In this document: positions 35,341 through 43,394 of the stretch, piece after piece | How the letters are laid out: every line of letters starts with the position of its first letter | How positions within the stretch are numbered: position 1 is the first letter of the stretch | Assembly (NCBI RefSeq): GCF_000024885.1 | Contig: NC_013512.1 | Coordinates: forward strand, 806,001-870,000 | DNA: 64,000 nucleotides | Origin: Sulfurospirillum deleyianum DSM 6946 | GTDB taxonomy: Bacteria > Campylobacterota > Campylobacteria > Campylobacterales > Sulfurospirillaceae | Direction of reading: 5' to 3' | Position numbers and translations under genes: made by a program | Notes under the pieces: generated by a model | Database searches by the model: none | What the model was told of the DNA's origin: nothing | What the model saw: the letters and a program-made list of their open reading frames with translations, nothing else

Positions 35341-35673
35341 TTATAACAATGCCTCAATTTTCCCTTCAAGCTCTTTAATGTGTTGGCGAAGTTTGTCCCC
35401 TTCCATACGGTATTGACTGTTGCGTGTACGAAGGGATTTGAGATCATTTTTTACTTTTTTTAGTTCATCGGTTAAAACATCAATATTTCCAAGGGAGCGT
35501 TGGAGTTGGACTTGATATTTTCGGATAACAATTTCAGCATCATTGAGGGTTTGTTTGACAACAATATTGCTACGTTTTTCTTTGCGAAGAAGCGTTTTAA
35601 AGTAAAAAACCATAACCAGCAAATAAACACAAGCGGAAAAAAGTACCGTTGTTAAAACCCATTCAAGTGCCAT
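35341..35673 (-). CDS. Small membrane-anchored coiled-coil protein
   Basis: 110 residues. One N-terminal membrane helix (WVLTTVLFSACVYLLVMVFYF, about 5-25) and then a charged coiled coil to the C-terminus. No family recognised. It is 2 bp from rpiB and likely cotranscribed. Topology suggests most of the protein is cytoplasmic and may dimerise. Confidence 0.7.
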   Translation of the reverse strand: MALEWVLTTVLFSACVYLLVMVFYFKTLLRKEKRSNIVVKQTLNDAEIVIRKYQVQLQRSLGNIDVLTDELKKVKNDLKSLRTRNSQYRMEGDKLRQHIKELEGKIEALL

Positions 35674-35675
35674 GG

Positions 35676-36104
35676 TTACAGCTCTATTTTCGAGACTCTC
35701 TGTGCATGTCTGCCACCTTCAAAAGAGGTTTTGCACCATGCATCTAGGATAGATTCAACGACACCCAGTCCTACAATACGTTGTCCAAAACAGAGTACAT
35801 TGGCATCATTGTGCGCCCGTGCCATCTGTGCGGTGTACGCATCATGACACAAAGCCGCTCGAATCCCCACATGTTTGTTGGCACTCAAGCTCATGCCAAT
35901 CCCTGAGCCACAAATCAAAATACCCTGTGTACCCTCATGGTTTAAAACCTCAAGACACAGTCTGTGTGCAAAATCGGGGTAGTCCACCCTCTCATCATTA
36001 AAAGGTCCTAAATCAATAACATCATGACCAAGTTTTTGGAGCATAGCAGTAACATCTGGTTTAATGGCAACCCCTGCGTGATCTGTTGCGATAAAAAACT
36101 TCAA
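35676..36104 (-). CDS. rpiB: Ribose 5-phosphate isomerase B
   Basis: 142 residues from an unusual TTG start at 36104, chosen because AAAGGA lies 6-7 bp upstream and the protein then begins KFFIATDHAGVAIK, as RpiB does. The longer frame from 36203 has no ribosome binding site. Catalytic motifs: DHAG, the cysteine in ILICGSGIGMSLSANK, and HNDANVLCFGQR. Interconverts ribose and ribulose 5-phosphate in the pentose phosphate pathway. Confidence 0.93.
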   Translation of the reverse strand: MKFFIATDHAGVAIKPDVTAMLQKLGHDVIDLGPFNDERVDYPDFAHRLCLEVLNHEGTQGILICGSGIGMSLSANKHVGIRAALCHDAYTAQMARAHNDANVLCFGQRIVGLGVVESILDAWCKTSFEGGRHAQRVSKIEL

Positions 36105-36162
36105 GAAATGTCCTTTAAATTGCGAATTATAGAGGATTATAGCACAAGGATTATTATAAATT

Positions 36163-36192
36163 CCAAAAAAGAGGCTTAGGTGTAAGCCTCTT
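36163..36192 (-). terminator. Terminator of the M50 protease/lepB operon
   Basis: AAGAGGCTTA (36169-36178) and TAAGCCTCTT (36183-36192) form a perfect 10-bp stem with a GGTG loop. On the minus strand it is followed by TTTTTT. It overlaps the stop codon of the M50-family gene. Confidence 0.9.
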
Positions 36193-36838
36193 AATATAAC
36201 CATTCAATGACGTAGCGAATGGGCATAAAAAAGTAGTTTGAAAGGGGTGTCGCGATGAAGAGAATCAGAATAACCATACCATAACGTTCGATGGATTCAT
36301 AAAAGCGAACCACACTATCCCATCCTAAAATCATAGCAAGATAGCTCAGGGCATGTGAGCCATCTAATGGAGGGATAGGATAGAGATTGAAAATGCCCAA
36401 AACGACATTGTAAATAAGCGTTTGTGTTAGAAAGTAGAGGAAGAAATAACTCAAATAGTCGTTGATGTCACCTTGAAAAAGATTGAGAATCAATGCCGCA
36501 CTAAGGGCTAGGGTGAAGTTGTATGCAATACCTGCTAAAGAGACATGAATGGCTGCTTTATAGCCACCGTTTCGAATAACCGTTGGAATAAAAATAGGCA
36601 CAGGTTTTGCCCAACCAAACATAAACGGAGCACCACTGAAAAAAAGAACTGCGGGGACGATAATGGTACCTACTAAGTCAACGTGCACCAAAGGATTAAT
36701 ACTCAAACGTCCTTGCGAACGTGCGGTATTGTCTCCATAACGGTATGCGACGTATCCGTGCATAATTTCATGCCCAATAATTGCGACCATTAAGGCTAAA
36801 ATCGTAGCGATAATTTCAAGAAAAGAGAGGGTTGTCAT
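36191..36838 (-). CDS. Site-2 protease family (M50) membrane metalloprotease
   Basis: 215 residues with about five to six hydrophobic helices. The zinc motif GHEIMHGYVAYRYGD (HExxH at about 23-27) and the distal NLYPIPPLDGSH match the small YwhC-like M50 peptidases of this phylum. Substrates unknown. The start overlaps the lepB stop by 4 bp. Confidence 0.92.
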   Translation of the reverse strand: MTTLSFLEIIATILALMVAIIGHEIMHGYVAYRYGDNTARSQGRLSINPLVHVDLVGTIIVPAVLFFSGAPFMFGWAKPVPIFIPTVIRNGGYKAAIHVSLAGIAYNFTLALSAALILNLFQGDINDYLSYFFLYFLTQTLIYNVVLGIFNLYPIPPLDGSHALSYLAMILGWDSVVRFYESIERYGMVILILFIATPLSNYFFMPIRYVIEWLY

Positions 36839-37665
36839 TGGAAAAACTGCTCATCATACTGCATCGAATCAATAAACCTTCCGATACGGTTCCATCGAAT
36901 GACGTAGTCATCATCCCATGAAAAATAGATAAACCATGGTTTCCCAACAATAAGACTGTAGGGTACACTTCCCCAAAAACGGCTATCATTAGAGTGGTCA
37001 CGGTTATCGCCCATCATAAAAAAGTTATCTTTTTCCACTTTGGTATAAAAAGCATTAAACGATTGCCCGCTTAGGGAAGGTAACTCTTCAACAAGGGCAG
37101 GTTTCATCGCCAGTTGATTCGCTCCTAGATGAAGTTTCATCTGTTCAAAGAGTGCGATGCTCTCATCGTATCCAATGCCGTGAAATTTTTCCATATAGGG
37201 GTTGTTCACCCAGAGTTTTCCTGCAATCGTGACGATTTTATTGGCAGGATAATTAGCTTTAATGTATTCATCGCCCTCTGAAAAATGAATATAGAGGTTC
37301 TTTTCTTGATATAAAATCTCATCATTTTCTGTGGCAACACAGCGTTTCACGTAGTGGATTTTTTCATCTTTTGGGTAACGAAAAACCACAATATCTCCTC
37401 GTTTAGGTCTTTCACCCTCAATGAGATGTCCATTGTTATTAAAATCAGGTAAGACGGGAATTTCAAGCCATGGAAGATGAGGTGTTGGAATACCATAGGA
37501 GAATTTTTTAACAAAAAGATGATCACCAATAAGCAACGTTCTTTTCATCGAACCACTTGGAATGACAAAAGCTTGTGCAATAAAAAAGATAACAAACAAA
37601 ACGATAATCAGTGTGCCTGTCCAGCTATTTGAAAAGTGATAAAAACGGTTGAGTAAATTTTTCAT
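36835..37665 (-). CDS. lepB: Signal peptidase I
   Basis: 276 residues from the ATG at 37665; the frame upstream of it overlaps folD and is ignored. Membrane helix at about 17-36, nucleophile Ser in VIPSGSMKRTL, general base Lys in KIHYVKRCVA, and boxes D and E (FFMMGDNRDHSNDSRFWG). Removes signal peptides of exported proteins, including those encoded in this window. Located between folD and the M50 protease. Confidence 0.95.
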   Translation of the reverse strand: MKNLLNRFYHFSNSWTGTLIIVLFVIFFIAQAFVIPSGSMKRTLLIGDHLFVKKFSYGIPTPHLPWLEIPVLPDFNNNGHLIEGERPKRGDIVVFRYPKDEKIHYVKRCVATENDEILYQEKNLYIHFSEGDEYIKANYPANKIVTIAGKLWVNNPYMEKFHGIGYDESIALFEQMKLHLGANQLAMKPALVEELPSLSGQSFNAFYTKVEKDNFFMMGDNRDHSNDSRFWGSVPYSLIVGKPWFIYFSWDDDYVIRWNRIGRFIDSMQYDEQFFQ

Positions 37666-37672
37666 ATCTGTC

Positions 37673-38518
37673 CTATACCAAGCGATTGTGCGCTGCTTTG
37701 ATGGTGTTTTCCAACAGCATCGCAATCGTCATAGGTCCTACACCTCCTGGTACAGGCGTAATATAAGCGCATTTAGGTGCGACATTTTCATAATCAACAT
37801 CCCCAACAATACGACCTTCAGCGGTTTTATTAATGCCAATATCTACCACAATCGCCCCTTCTTTCACCATATCTTCGGTAATGAGGTTTTGTTTACCCAC
37901 ACCCACAATGACAAGGTCGGCTTTTTTTGTGTGCTCTTTTAAATCTTTGGTAAAAATGTGGCAAATATCAACCGTTGCTCCTGCGTTTAAAAGCAGGTTC
38001 ATCATCGGTTTACCCACAATGTTACTTGCTCCCACCACACACGCATCTAAGCCTTTAACATCAATGTTGTAGTGTGAAAGCAGACGCATAACACCCAAAG
38101 GCGTACAAGGAACAAACCCATTAAGTCCTGACACTAAACGACCTACATTGAAAGGATGAAAGCCATCGACATCTTTTTTAGGGTCAATCGCCTCAATAAT
38201 TTTAGTCGTATCAATGTGTTTTGGAAGGGGAAGTTGCACTAAAACGCCATCAATGTTTGGGTTGTTGTTAATCATTGCAATGGTTTCTAGGATTTTTTCT
38301 TGCGAAATAGTACTGGGCATTTTGTGAATGATGGAGTAAATACCCGCAACATCACACGCTTTTTCTTTCATTTTGACATAGGTTTGACTGGCTGCGTCAT
38401 CACCCACTAAAATCACCGCAAGACCGGGTGTAATACCGCTTAAGCCTAAGACGTCACTTTGTTTTTTAAGTTCAATTTTGATTGTATCTGAGAGTGCTTT
38501 ACCATCAAGGATTTGCAT
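37673..38518 (-). CDS. folD: Methylenetetrahydrofolate dehydrogenase/cyclohydrolase
   Basis: 281 residues. Bifunctional one-carbon enzyme. YVKMKEKAC with the catalytic Lys, QLPLPKH, and the NADP-binding region VVGASNIVGKPM followed by PVPGGVGPMTIAMLLENT are diagnostic of FolD. Same operon direction as lepB, 7 bp apart. Confidence 0.96.
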   Translation of the reverse strand: MQILDGKALSDTIKIELKKQSDVLGLSGITPGLAVILVGDDAASQTYVKMKEKACDVAGIYSIIHKMPSTISQEKILETIAMINNNPNIDGVLVQLPLPKHIDTTKIIEAIDPKKDVDGFHPFNVGRLVSGLNGFVPCTPLGVMRLLSHYNIDVKGLDACVVGASNIVGKPMMNLLLNAGATVDICHIFTKDLKEHTKKADLVIVGVGKQNLITEDMVKEGAIVVDIGINKTAEGRIVGDVDYENVAPKCAYITPVPGGVGPMTIAMLLENTIKAAHNRLV

Positions 38519-38585
38519 TCAAACATCCTTTAAATTCATTTTTGGTACTATACCCAATCATGAATAAAGAGAGGATAAAGTAGTT

Positions 38586-38933
38586 TTGAAGCGGGTTTTT
38601 TTGAGATTTTTTCTAGTACTTCTGATAAGCTTTACGCCCCTTTTAAGTGAAGATTTTATTACTAAGATGGAGTATGCCAAAATGCTTTATTCTAACCCTA
38701 GAGGCATTGGATGTAATAAATGCCATGGAGAAAAGGGTGAGGGGAGCATTATTTCTGAGTTTGTGCACAAAAACAAACGGGTAAGGCTTGAAGCTCCAAA
38801 TATTACCAATCTCTCAAAAGAGCGTTTTTTTCACGCTTTAACCACCCAACACAAAGTGATGCCAACTTATTTTTTAACATGGCAAGAGATTGATAGTTTG
38901 TATTATTATGTTTCCAGCGAAGTTCAAAAATAA
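38586..38933 (+). CDS. Monohaem c-type cytochrome-like periplasmic protein
   Basis: 115 residues. Signal peptide (RVFLRFFLVLLISFTPLLS) then one haem-binding motif CNKCH at about 43-47, with a later Met in KVMPTYF as possible sixth ligand. TTG start at 38586 is weakly supported (AGAGGA 10 bp upstream). It could carry electrons in the periplasm. It stands alone before hemL, which feeds haem synthesis, a possible but unproven link. Confidence 0.8.
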   Translation: MKRVFLRFFLVLLISFTPLLSEDFITKMEYAKMLYSNPRGIGCNKCHGEKGEGSIISEFVHKNKRVRLEAPNITNLSKERFFHALTTQHKVMPTYFLTWQEIDSLYYYVSSEVQK

Positions 38934-38987
38934 AAGACGTTATTTACAAAGATAAAGTAAAATTTTAAAAAATATAGAGGATAGCAG

Positions 38988-40274
38988 ATGCAATACACTA
39001 AAAGTATGAAAGCATATGAAAAAGCACGCAACGTTATTCCAGGTGGTGTAGATTCGCCTGTACGTGCGTTTAAAAGTGTGGGTGGAACGCCTTTGTTTAT
39101 TAAAAAAGGTGAGGGAGCCTATTTAGTAGATGTCGATGGTAACCGCTACGTGGATTTTGTGCAAAGTTGGGGGCCGTTGATTTTTGGACATACGAATAAA
39201 GTGATTGAAAAAGCAGTTATTAAAGCAGTGAAAAAAGGACTCAGTTTTGGAGCACCCACGAAAGCAGAGACAAAGCTGGCAGAGTCGATTTGTTCTCTCT
39301 TTGAAAACATCGATAAAATTCGTTTTGTCAGCAGTGGAACCGAAGCGGTGATGAGTGCGATTCGTCTCGCTCGAGGCTTTACATGTAAAGATGATATTAT
39401 CAAATTTGAGGGATGTTATCATGGACATAGTGACTCGCTTTTAGTCCAAGCTGGAAGCGGAGCGGTGACTTTTGGAAGCCCAAGCTCACCAGGTGTTCCT
39501 GCGGATTTGACCAAGCATACGCTCCTTGCAAAATACAACGACATCAAGAGTGTTAAAAAATGTTTTGAGAACTCTTCGAATATTGCGTGTGTGATTGTTG
39601 AACCTATTGCTGGAAATATGGGGTTTGTGCCTGCTGATGCTTCGTTTTTAGAAGAGCTTCGTAGCTTGTGTGATGCCCATGGAGCGCTTTTGATTTTTGA
39701 TGAGGTGATGAGTGGATTTAGAGCCTCTTTAAAAGGTGCGCAAGGGGTTTACAAAACCGTGCCTGATTTGGTGACGTTTGGTAAAGTCATTGGTGGTGGT
39801 ATGCCTGTGGGTGCGTTTGGTGGAAGGGAAGAAATCATGGATAAACTCTCTCCAGATGGTCCCGTCTACCAAGCAGGAACACTCAGTGGAAATCCTGTAG
39901 CCATGGCAGCTGGGCTTGCTTCTTTGGAGCAAATCATTGAAGATGAGACGTTACATGTAAGATTGGAAGCGAAAGCAAAACGACTCATTGAGGGCTTAAA
40001 AGCAGAAGCTCAAAACGTAGGGATTCCTCTTCAAGTGGGTGCGATTGGCTCGATGTTTGGTTTCTTTTTTAACGATAACCCCGTGAAAAATTTTGACGAC
40101 GCCCTCAAATCTGACACGAAACGCTTTGCGGCTTTTCATCAAGGGATGCTTCAAGAGGGATTTTATTTTGCGTGCTCTCAGTTTGAAACGAGTTTTGTTT
40201 GCGATGCTATGGATGATGAAATGATAGATGAGTGCATCGAAGCGGCAGCTAAAGTGTTTAAAGAGATGGTATGA
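38988..40274 (+). CDS. hemL: Glutamate-1-semialdehyde 2,1-aminomutase
   Basis: 428 residues. PLP enzyme of the C5 haem pathway. Start [19 protein letters not shown], cofactor region [16 protein letters not shown], and the PLP lysine in [24 protein letters not shown] precedes the ATG. Stop overlaps the atpZ-like start (ATGA). Contains two copies of the dispersed palindrome, one in each permitted frame. Confidence 0.97.
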   Translation: MQYTKSMKAYEKARNVIPGGVDSPVRAFKSVGGTPLFIKKGEGAYLVDVDGNRYVDFVQSWGPLIFGHTNKVIEKAVIKAVKKGLSFGAPTKAETKLAESICSLFENIDKIRFVSSGTEAVMSAIRLARGFTCKDDIIKFEGCYHGHSDSLLVQAGSGAVTFGSPSSPGVPADLTKHTLLAKYNDIKSVKKCFENSSNIACVIVEPIAGNMGFVPADASFLEELRSLCDAHGALLIFDEVMSGFRASLKGAQGVYKTVPDLVTFGKVIGGGMPVGAFGGREEIMDKLSPDGPVYQAGTLSGNPVAMAAGLASLEQIIEDETLHVRLEAKAKRLIEGLKAEAQNVGIPLQVGAIGSMFGFFFNDNPVKNFDDALKSDTKRFAAFHQGMLQEGFYFACSQFETSFVCDAMDDEMIDECIEAAAKVFKEMV

Positions 40275-40579
40275 GCGAAAAACCAAAATATGGCAAATTA
40301 ATCGAAGGTGCGGACAACCTCTCTTTAGGCGTTTCTATGGTAGTGGCTGTTTTAATGGGCATTGGTTTAGGCTGGTTGATGCGTGATTGGTTTGGCTATG
40401 AGTGGCTTTTTTGGCTGGGTGTTTTTTGGCTGGGTGTTTTTTGGGGTGTGGGTGGTGCGATTTTAAACATTTATAAAGCCTACCAAAAAAATGTGAAGTC
40501 GTTTGATGAACTCAAACCTGAAGTGCGTTATAAAAAATATGAAGAACAAAAACAGCATGATGAAACCAAACGCGACTAA
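40271..40579 (+). CDS. AtpZ/AtpI-like small membrane protein
   Basis: 102 residues with two membrane helices (about 17-40 and 45-68). The pattern [24 protein letters not shown] matches the AtpZ/AtpI family, which assists ATP synthase assembly or Mg/Ca uptake. No atp genes are adjacent. Within helix two the peptide FWLGV is doubled by a 15-bp tandem repeat. Coupled to hemL and followed by an overlapping membrane protein. Confidence 0.75.
   Translation: MSEKPKYGKLIEGADNLSLGVSMVVAVLMGIGLGWLMRDWFGYEWLFWLGVFWLGVFWGVGGAILNIYKAYQKNVKSFDELKPEVRYKKYEEQKQHDETKRD
40409..40444 (+). repeat. In-frame 15-bp tandem duplication
   Basis: TTTTGGCTGGGTGTT at 40409-40423 is repeated exactly at 40424-40438 and then begins a third time (TTTTGG). 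It adds five residues (FWLGV) to a membrane helix of the AtpZ-like protein. Confidence 0.9.
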
Positions 40580-41063
40580 ACTTTTACGTGTTTATCTTTT
40601 TATAGATATGGGACTTATCTTGCTCTCTTTAATGATGGGCGAAGCGTGGCTTTTAAATAGTCAACTTGCTTTTTTATGCTCCCTTATGATTACGTTTGCG
40701 TCCTTTTATGCGTACCAAAAAATGGTTCAAAACCGTTTGGATACGGGGGAAATTCCTGAGGATAAATTTGAGCATCTTTATGTCGATGAAGGCTTAGAAG
40801 ATGAGGAAGAGGATGAAAAAGAGGTTAAAAAAGCTCCCTCTTCGTTTAAGATAAGTGCCAAAAATGTACTTTTAAGTTATAAAAGTGCGCTGTCACTTTA
40901 TCGCATAGCGGGGTATGGCGTGTTGTTTTTGGTCGTGCTTTTTTTAATACGCCATGAACAGTTAGATGCGATTGCGTTTTTCGCAGGGCTTAGTGTGGTT
41001 CCATTAAGCAGTTTAATTCTTGCAGTGATGAGTAAAAAGGGTTACAATGAAACGAATGAGTAA
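40557..41063 (+). CDS. Membrane protein with acidic linker, unknown function
   Basis: 168 residues. Two membrane helices near the start (about 14-28 and 36-52), an acidic stretch (DEGLEDEEEDEKEVKK, about 88-103) and a hydrophobic C-terminal region. No family recognised. The frame is open upstream, but the ATG at 40557 or 40560 just before the end of the AtpZ-like gene is preferred. It overlaps mqnC by 17 bp, so this run is one operon. Confidence 0.65.
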   Translation: MMKPNATKLLRVYLFIDMGLILLSLMMGEAWLLNSQLAFLCSLMITFASFYAYQKMVQNRLDTGEIPEDKFEHLYVDEGLEDEEEDEKEVKKAPSSFKISAKNVLLSYKSALSLYRIAGYGVLFLVVLFLIRHEQLDAIAFFAGLSVVPLSSLILAVMSKKGYNETNE

Positions 41064-42099
41064 TGAAGAAGCGTTGCGTCTGATTCAAGAGGCGGATTTT
41101 AATACGCTAGGGAAAATGGCGTATGAGCGAAAGATGGAACTGCATCCTGACAATATCACCACATTTATCGTTGATAGAAATATAAATTACACGAATGTCT
41201 GTTGGGTGGATTGTAAATTTTGTGCATTTTATCGTCATACTAACGATGAAAATGAGGCGTATGTGCTCTCGTATGAAGAGATTGGCAAAAAGATCGAAGA
41301 GCTTTTGGCTATTGGTGGAACGCAGATTTTATTTCAAGGTGGGGTGCATCCAAAGCTTAAAATTGAGTGGTATGAGGATTTGGTAGAGTGGATTAGTACC
41401 AATTATCCCACCGTAACGATTCATGGATTTTCTGCGATAGAGATTGATTATATCGCCAAAATTTCAAAAATTAGCTACAAAGAAGTCTTGCTACGTCTTC
41501 AAAAAAAAGGGCTTTTTAGCATCCCTGGTGCAGGGGCTGAGATACTAAGTGATAGGGTCAGAGATATTATTGCGCCTAAGAAGCTGAGTAGCCAAGCATG
41601 GCTTGATGTGCATAAAGCGGCGCATCAAATCGGTATGAAATCCACTGCTACGATGATGTTTGGAACGGTGGAGAGTGATGAGGAAATAGTGGAGCATTGG
41701 GAGAAAATTCGCACACTTCAAGATGAAACAGAGGGCTTTCGGGCGTTTATCATGTGGAGTTTTCAAAGTGCCTTTACCAAGCTTAAAGAGGAACATCCCG
41801 AAATTAAAAAACAATCTGCCAATCGCTATTTAAGGCTTTTAGCCGTGAGTCGTTTGTATTTGGATAACTTTAAAAATATTCAGAGTTCATGGGTGACACA
41901 GGGTAGTTATATCGGTCAGTTGGCGCTGATGTTTGGTGCGAATGATTTGGGAAGTACCATGATGGAAGAAAATGTGGTCAAAGCTGCGGGAGCGGAGAAT
42001 TCAATGAATCAAGCGGAGATGGTGAAACTGATTCAAGATATTGGTTCTATTCCTGCTAAACGTGATACCTCTTACACTATTTTGGAGAGATTCGCATGA
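41047..42099 (+). CDS. mqnC: Dehypoxanthine futalosine cyclase (radical SAM)
   Basis: 350 residues. Radical-SAM enzyme of the futalosine menaquinone pathway. The 4Fe-4S motif is C52-x3-C56-x2-C59 within NYTNVCWVDCKFCAFYR, followed by GGTQILFQGG and SIPGAGAEIL. Distinguished from MqnE by the CxxxCxxC context and length. It supplies menaquinone, the electron acceptor of the formate dehydrogenase in this window. Stop overlaps the next ATG. Confidence 0.92.
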   Translation: MKRMSNEEALRLIQEADFNTLGKMAYERKMELHPDNITTFIVDRNINYTNVCWVDCKFCAFYRHTNDENEAYVLSYEEIGKKIEELLAIGGTQILFQGGVHPKLKIEWYEDLVEWISTNYPTVTIHGFSAIEIDYIAKISKISYKEVLLRLQKKGLFSIPGAGAEILSDRVRDIIAPKKLSSQAWLDVHKAAHQIGMKSTATMMFGTVESDEEIVEHWEKIRTLQDETEGFRAFIMWSFQSAFTKLKEEHPEIKKQSANRYLRLLAVSRLYLDNFKNIQSSWVTQGSYIGQLALMFGANDLGSTMMEENVVKAAGAENSMNQAEMVKLIQDIGSIPAKRDTSYTILERFA

Positions 42100-43394
42100 A
42101 AAAACTGGTGTTATCAATAATGATTTTTTTACAAGGAGTAGTAGTGGCGCAAGAGGTGAGTCAAATCAATGTAAAGGGTGTGAATATCCCTGTGGTGTTT
42201 GAAAAAGAGAGCTCTTTGCCCTTGGTTTCTGTGCAACTTGTCATAAAAAATGCGGGCAGTATGGAAGATGGTCATAGTGAGGGTATCGCCAAATTTACCG
42301 CAGGAATGCTCGGTGAAGGAACCAAAGAGATGGGTGCAACTGCTTTTGCGGAAGCCTTAGAGTTTCGTGCAATCTCTTTAAGCGCTTATGCGGGAGTTGA
42401 AACGTTGGTGTTTGAAGTCTCAGCACTGAAAGAGCAGTTTCCGTATGGTGTTGAGATGCTTCACAAGCTTTTAAAAAGCCCTAACTTCAGCAAAGAGAGT
42501 TTTGAAAAAATCAAACGCTTAACCCTAGGAATGCTCTCAAGCAAAGAGAGCGATTTTGACTACATTGCCAATCTTAATCTTCAAAAGCTTATTTTTGAAA
42601 ATACACCCTTTGCACACGCTTACAATGGGGATGTAAAAAGCATTAAAGCCTTGAAACTTAAAGAAGTGGAACATTTTTACAAAGAGCGTTTGAATTTGGA
42701 AAACTTGATTATTGTTGCAGGTGGCGATATTGAGCTTGAAGAATTAAAACACCTTTTAACGCCACTCCTTTTAGAAATGGCTCATGGAAAAGTCAAAGCA
42801 ATGCCTTATTTTGATGCCAATAAAAATGCAAAAGAGTTGGTCATTGATAAAGAGAGTGAGCAAGCCTATATCTATTTTGGCGCACCTTTTTATATGAAAA
42901 GTGGTGATGTTGAGGCGTACAAAGCCAAAGTTGCGAGTTTTATTTTAGGTGAGAGTGGTTTTGGAAGCCGTTTAATGGAAGAGATTCGTGTGAAGAGGGG
43001 ACTGGCGTATTCAAGTTACAGCCGAACGTCCATTGGCAAATCCCACAGTAGTTTTACAGGACATCTTCAAACCAAAAATGAGAATTTAGATGAAGCGAAG
43101 AAAATCGTAGCCGCTGAGATTAAGCGTTTTGTAGAAGAGGGTGTAAGTGCGGAAGAGTTAGCCCAAGCTAAACGCTTTTTATTAGGGAGTGAGCCTTTAC
43201 GCAATGAAACCCTCTCCCAAAGACTCTCTCGTGCTTTTTTTGAGTATTACAATGGGTATGAGCTAGGACACTCTAAAAAACAGTTGGAAAAAATTGAAGC
43301 TTTAAGTCTTGAAGAACTCAATCAATTCATTAAAAAACACGACGAAATTACCGCTCTTAGTTTTTCCATAGTGACAAAGCGTGATAAAAAGTGA
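42096..43394 (+). CDS. M16-family peptidase-like protein lacking the HxxEH motif
   Basis: 432 residues with an N-terminal signal (MKKLVLSIMIFLQGVVVA). The M16 fold is recognisable (GIAKFTAGMLGEGTKEMG, later RVKRGLAYSSYSR). However, where catalytic M16 enzymes carry HxxEH (about residue 65-70), this one has FTAGMLGEGT with no histidines. It could be an inactive partner subunit, as in heterodimeric M16 proteases. Overlaps mqnC and recG starts. Confidence 0.8.
   Translation: MKKLVLSIMIFLQGVVVAQEVSQINVKGVNIPVVFEKESSLPLVSVQLVIKNAGSMEDGHSEGIAKFTAGMLGEGTKEMGATAFAEALEFRAISLSAYAGVETLVFEVSALKEQFPYGVEMLHKLLKSPNFSKESFEKIKRLTLGMLSSKESDFDYIANLNLQKLIFENTPFAHAYNGDVKSIKALKLKEVEHFYKERLNLENLIIVAGGDIELEELKHLLTPLLLEMAHGKVKAMPYFDANKNAKELVIDKESEQAYIYFGAPFYMKSGDVEAYKAKVASFILGESGFGSRLMEEIRVKRGLAYSSYSRTSIGKSHSSFTGHLQTKNENLDEAKKIVAAEIKRFVEEGVSAEELAQAKRFLLGSEPLRNETLSQRLSRAFFEYYNGYELGHSKKQLEKIEALSLEELNQFIKKHDEITALSFSIVTKRDKK

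Noticed and set aside
36105-36203. Longer rpiB start at 36203
   Set aside because: No ribosome binding site, overlaps the terminator region of the neighbouring gene, and adds 33 residues not typical of RpiB.
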